NCBI GenBank assembly: GCA_038148895.1
Contig: JBBVGQ010000001.1
DNA from: Tamlana sp038148895
GTDB taxonomy: Bacteria > Bacteroidota > Bacteroidia > Flavobacteriales > Flavobacteriaceae
Reading direction: 5' to 3' (one strand)
DNA length: 64,000 bases
Position 1 is the stretch's first letter. Each line of letters opens with the position of its first letter. Below the pieces are notes generated by a model. The model was not told the DNA's origin. It saw nothing but the letters and a program-made list of their open reading frames with translations, and did not search any database. Positions 61,506 through 64,000 of this stretch are shown here, piece by piece. The position numbers were made by a program, and so were the translations under genes.

Positions 61506-61602
61506 TGTTTGCGGTTTGGCTCTGGTTTCGTTGCGTGAAAATCCGCAAGGATTTTAAGAAGTACGCGAGAACAAGCAATTACTCTAGCCATTGTTACAAA
61601 CA
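61506..61602 (-). repeat. attC-like site I, end of the array
   Basis: Ends TGTTTG (61506-61511) and CAAACA (61597-61602) are complementary. Next to them lie TTTGGCT and the conserved AGCCATTGTTA, with AAGCAATTACT inside. The centre has AAAATCC and GGATTTT as a small hairpin. Right boundary lies just after the toxin gene on the minus strand. Family resemblance to sites II-IV is clear in the right arm. Confidence 0.65.
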
Positions 61603-61618
61603 GTTTTTTATTATTCAA

Positions 61619-61906
61619 TTATAATTTTTCAATCAAATCTTGTCTTCCGACGATTGCTATTATTTCGACAATGTTTTCGTTAATTTTATAATAAATACTA
61701 TCAACACCACATACGCATCGTCTATATCCCTTTTTTATATAGTCAACCGATTCAAATGAAAAAGGTCGCTCGGCAATAATGTCGAAATATTCAAAAAACG
61801 ATTCGAAATATTTGTCAGCTTGAGCCATTCCAAATTTTTCAACTCCGTAATGATGAATCCGTATCAAGTCATTTTTCGCTTCATTTGTCAATTTGTATTT
61901 AGCCAT
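61619..61906 (-). CDS. ParE/RelE-superfamily toxin
   Basis: 95 residues with the ParE pattern: AKNDLIRIHHYGVEKFG at the start, YFEYFDIIAERPFSF in the middle, and the C-terminal GVDSIYYKINENIVEIIAIV then GRQD. Toxins of this kind poison gyrase (ParE) or cut mRNA (RelE); the long first helix suits ParE. Overlaps the antitoxin gene by 8 bases. Located in the first cassette-like module of the array. Confidence 0.88.
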   Translation of the reverse strand: MAKYKLTNEAKNDLIRIHHYGVEKFGMAQADKYFESFFEYFDIIAERPFSFESVDYIKKGYRRCVCGVDSIYYKINENIVEIIAIVGRQDLIEKL

Positions 61907-62138
61907 TTAGCAAAGACTTTGATTGAGCTAAAATATTTTCTTTACTGTCATTCGTAAATCCGCTATTTTCAGCTTTTTCAATTTTAGCTCGAATCCAGTC
62001 AATTTGAACTTGCTGTTTTCGGGCTTGTCTAATCAAATCGTTAACTAACTCGCTTTTGCTTGAATACTCTTTATTGTCCACTTGGGATTTTAGCCATTCA
62101 TCGTTCGGCTTTGTAAATGATATACTTTGTCTCGACAT
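61899..62138 (-). CDS. ParD-like ribbon-helix-helix antitoxin
   Basis: 79 residues. SISFTKPNDEWLKSQVDNKE then SELVNDLIRQARKQQ is a ribbon-helix-helix fold as in type II ParD antitoxins, with a charged C-terminal tail to bind the toxin. It precedes and overlaps the toxin gene, as usual for ParDE. Probably autoregulates from a promoter in the neighbouring site II. Confidence 0.87.
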   Translation of the reverse strand: MSRQSISFTKPNDEWLKSQVDNKEYSSKSELVNDLIRQARKQQVQIDWIRAKIEKAENSGFTNDSKENILAQSKSLLNG

Positions 62139-62192
62139 AATCTAATAATTTGATGTAAATATACACCAAATTCGAATCATTTCCAAATTATT

Positions 62193-62325
62193 GCCACCGG
62201 TCTAGGCTATGAGTAGTTGCTTGGTTTAGCACTTAACTTTGCAAGTACACACCAAACTGAAAATCCGCGAGGATTTTCAGAAGTAGGCGAGAGCAAGCAA
62301 TTACTTATAGCCATTGTTAGGTGGC
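62193..62325 (-). repeat. attC-like site II
   Basis: 133 bases. Left arm: GCCACC, then GGCTATGAGTAGTTGCTTG (62206-62224). Right arm: CAAGCAATTACTTATAGCC, ATTGTTAGGTGGC. The arms are imperfect inverted repeats. A central hairpin AAAATCC-GGATTTT is present. On the minus strand the order is CACCTAAC (R''), stem, TAGACC and GGTGGC. The G-TTA of the R' box is degraded to GGTGG. Confidence 0.7.
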
Positions 62326-62336
62326 GTTTTTTTTAT

Positions 62337-63041
62337 TCAGTTATTGATTTTTCCGTTTATTTCGTTCGAGTAAATTTCGTTTTCTCCAAGTCGAAATCGT
62401 ACTCTAAATTTTGTTTTATTCGTTCCATAGTTTTGTCTCAAAGCAGAAATTGCAATTTGATTTGGTGGAAGATAGAATTCAGTCAAACCTGTTCCACAAT
62501 CATATATAAATTGTCTCTCAACTTGTTTCCAATTTCCAATCGAGTCTTGTGCTTCTGTCAGCATAGGTAATACATCTCCAAATCCGATACTCAAAGTGTC
62601 AGAACTTTGGTTTTTAATAAAGATAGGATATGACTTTTTATTTGCGCGATGTTCAGGTGCTTTATAATATTCCCAAATCCACATTGGAAATCCGATTGTT
62701 TTTGTTGTGTCAATGAATATATTTAAGTCGGTTGCCTTTGGACTTCTATATTTTCCCCAATCAACATCCTCAATTCTATGTCCGATTTTTGAAGTTTTAT
62801 AGCATAATTCAATTGAATCCATTATTTGTCCAATATAAACTGGTGAAAATTGCGATTCCCTTCTTTCTGAAATAGTGTCAAGAATTAATTCATTGTCAAA
62901 ATTGTCAAAAAGGATTATGTTCGAATACGGTTCACTGATTTGTTCTTTTAGTTCAGTTTTGGCAATTCCGTTATTCTCCTTTTTGTTTTGGCAAGAAGTT
63001 AAAATCAGAAGCAGTAATATGATGTTTGCAAAATGTTTCAT
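62337..63041 (-). CDS. Putative lipoprotein in cassette-like module
   Basis: 234 residues, signal peptide with lipobox LTSC (Cys17), then a polar, mainly beta sequence: ILFDNFDNELILDT, FPMWIWEYYKAPEHRANKKS, SDTLSIGFGDVLPMLTEAQD and FYLPPNQIAISALRQNYG. No domain recognised; it looks like an immunoglobulin-fold or DUF-type surface lipoprotein. AT-rich, low in GC relative to housekeeping neighbours by eye. It is bracketed by GTTAGGTG and CACCTAAC, so it is a complete cassette-like unit. Confidence 0.75.
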   Translation of the reverse strand: MKHFANIILLLLILTSCQNKKENNGIAKTELKEQISEPYSNIILFDNFDNELILDTISERRESQFSPVYIGQIMDSIELCYKTSKIGHRIEDVDWGKYRSPKATDLNIFIDTTKTIGFPMWIWEYYKAPEHRANKKSYPIFIKNQSSDTLSIGFGDVLPMLTEAQDSIGNWKQVERQFIYDCGTGLTEFYLPPNQIAISALRQNYGTNKTKFRVRFRLGENEIYSNEINGKINN

Positions 63042-63049
63042 TCAAATGA

Positions 63050-63186
63050 CACCTAACGTATTTGTGTATGATTTTTTGCGGGAAAAGGACGCGAGTTCTT
63101 TTCCGATGTTGTGAAAAGATAATTAATAAGATTGAATTTCCGGTGAGGAAATTCAGCCGCAATTAATTATACACTTTGTTAGCAGC
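63050..63186 (-). repeat. attC-like site III
   Basis: 137 bases. On the minus strand: GCTGCTAAC, AAAGTGTAT, a central part with two smaller hairpins (GGAAAAGAACTCGCGTCCTT and GAATTTCC/GGAAATTC), then ATACACAAATAC and GTTAGGTG. The inner arms GTGTAT and ATACAC are perfect complements. The stop codon of the upstream membrane protein lies within the R'' box. Confidence 0.7.
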
Positions 63187-63793
63187 TGTTTTTTATTTTC
63201 GGTTCATAATTATTCGGAATGAAAACTTCATTTTCAGATTTCTCAATTAAAATTCCTAATAGAGTTTTAATTTCGTCAGTTTTGTATTCCGTTGTTTTTA
63301 TTGAAATTCCAGATTTTGATTTGAAATCAAGTTTTAAATTTTTACTAAATCGGTCAAATTGGATTTGAGTGAGTTCAGTCAGATTCCGTTTTTGATTCCA
63401 ACGTTTATTTAAAATTAGTTCATTGTCTTTGATGAAAAGTGTAAATGGTTTTTTCTTTTTGTAAATGAGCCACATCATCAATTCAGTTACTGGAAATGTC
63501 CAAAATATTAAAATTAAGAATATTACATCTTTATAACTGTCATTGCTAAAAGACAGTAACAATGTCCAAGCAATTGCGTTTATTAATTCAAATATGCCAA
63601 TTACCTTTCTTTGACTTCGCATTTTAAAGTCGGATTCATAGTTTTTATTCAGAACAGAATATTCCCAAAGAACTGTTGTTAGCAAAATTGAAACAACCAA
63701 TGCAAAATTCAGTACAAGAGGAAATTCAGTTTCCATTATTTGTCCGTAAGTCAAAATTGTAATGAGTAATATTAATGTTATGAAGTATTTCAT
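63179..63793 (-). CDS. Membrane protein of unknown function in cassette-like module
   Basis: 204 residues. Four hydrophobic helices in the first ~110 residues (FITLILLITILTYGQ, LVLNFALVVSILLTTVLW, INAIAWTLLLSF, VIFLILIFWTFPVTELMMWL), then a soluble C-terminal domain with repeated Lys and Leu. The stop codon lies in the cassette junction GTTAGCAGC, while GCTGCTAAC is just upstream of its start. No domain recognised. Confidence 0.72.
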   Translation of the reverse strand: MKYFITLILLITILTYGQIMETEFPLVLNFALVVSILLTTVLWEYSVLNKNYESDFKMRSQRKVIGIFELINAIAWTLLLSFSNDSYKDVIFLILIFWTFPVTELMMWLIYKKKKPFTLFIKDNELILNKRWNQKRNLTELTQIQFDRFSKNLKLDFKSKSGISIKTTEYKTDEIKTLLGILIEKSENEVFIPNNYEPKIKNSC

Positions 63794-63814
63794 TCTTTAT
63801 AGGTCAGTTCAAAT

Positions 63815-64000
63815 TGCTGCTAACGGTCTCGGCTATGATTTCGTTGTGGAATCATCCGCAAGATTCTTCCGCCGAAATTCAGCCGTTTTATTTATACTTT
63901 TATTTTGGTGTGGCACAAAACCACAATGATATCTATGACATTTGCAAATTAAAATCATATAATTTTTGATTTTTGACCATTGCGAACATCCTATGGACTA
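63815..64000 (-). repeat. attC-like site IV, partial, to the window edge
   Basis: GCTGCTAAC (63815-63823) is followed by GGTCTCGGCTATGA, the same motif as in site II, and by a central hairpin GAATCATCCGCAAGATTC. No closing right arm is seen, so the site is degenerate or differently built. The rest of the region to 64000 shows no gene that I can support. Confidence 0.5.

Noticed and set aside
61440..61608. Region after gldC considered as a tRNA or small RNA gene because of stems and conserved blocks
   Set aside because: No cloverleaf or CCA-type end; the conserved blocks recur at the other array sites, so a recombination-type repeat explains it better.

Overview
The window is AT-rich chromosomal DNA from a member of the Bacteroidetes, almost certainly a gliding Flavobacteriaceae. 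Evidence: gliding genes gldA, gldB and gldC; promoters of the Bacteroidetes type (TTTG, then TAnnTTTG about 20 bases on); few Shine-Dalgarno sites; a split metH; a DnaG without its zinc ligands. No tRNA, rRNA, CRISPR array, transposase or prophage gene was seen.

Layout. 1-5016: end of an M20 deacylase (argE-like), argH, a polyphosphate glucokinase, leuB and leuA. 5165-12489: a conserved flavobacterial protein, then a SAM riboswitch in front of a three-domain fusion (homoserine O-acetyltransferase, aspartate kinase, homoserine dehydrogenase), an acylhomoserine sulfhydrylase and a PhzF protein. 12520-14597: a decayed restriction locus with a 5'-truncated HpaII-type nuclease, an HNH nuclease and two tiny ORFs, cut by two copies of a dispersed repeat. 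14761-24741: sulfate assimilation and cysteine synthesis (Rrf2 regulator, DUF2061, cysH, cysD, cysN, sulfite reductase with a HEPN tail, two siroheme genes, a ferredoxin reductase, cysE, cysM). 24849-30116: second SAM riboswitch, split metH, a small ORF and metF. Sulfate reduction, homoserine activation and homocysteine methylation therefore lie within about 23 kb.

30152-36303: PagL-like outer-membrane protein, a lipoprotein, ackA-pta and gldA. 36449-40592: aromatic amino-acid operon (prephenate dehydratase, aminotransferase, prephenate dehydrogenase, DAHP synthase-chorismate mutase) behind a 25-codon ORF rich in Tyr and Phe codons and an intrinsic terminator, a textbook attenuator layout. 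40610-52225: housekeeping (rsgA, dtd, two DUF3857/transglutaminase proteins, a MazG-like protein, aroA, queA, rlmN, polyprenyl synthase). 52233-55599: a transglutaminase / alpha-E / circularly permuted ATP-grasp operon. 55924-61404: DoxX, dnaG, an atypical response regulator, nadE, gldB, gldC.

61506-64000: three gene modules on the minus strand (a ParDE-like toxin-antitoxin pair, a lipoprotein, a membrane protein), separated by structured sites of about 97-137 bases. Two modules carry complementary ends (GTTAGGTG with CACCTAAC; GTTAGCAGC with GCTGCTAAC), the arrangement expected of integron gene cassettes. No integrase is visible. This array and the Tyr/Phe leader are the most interesting observations.
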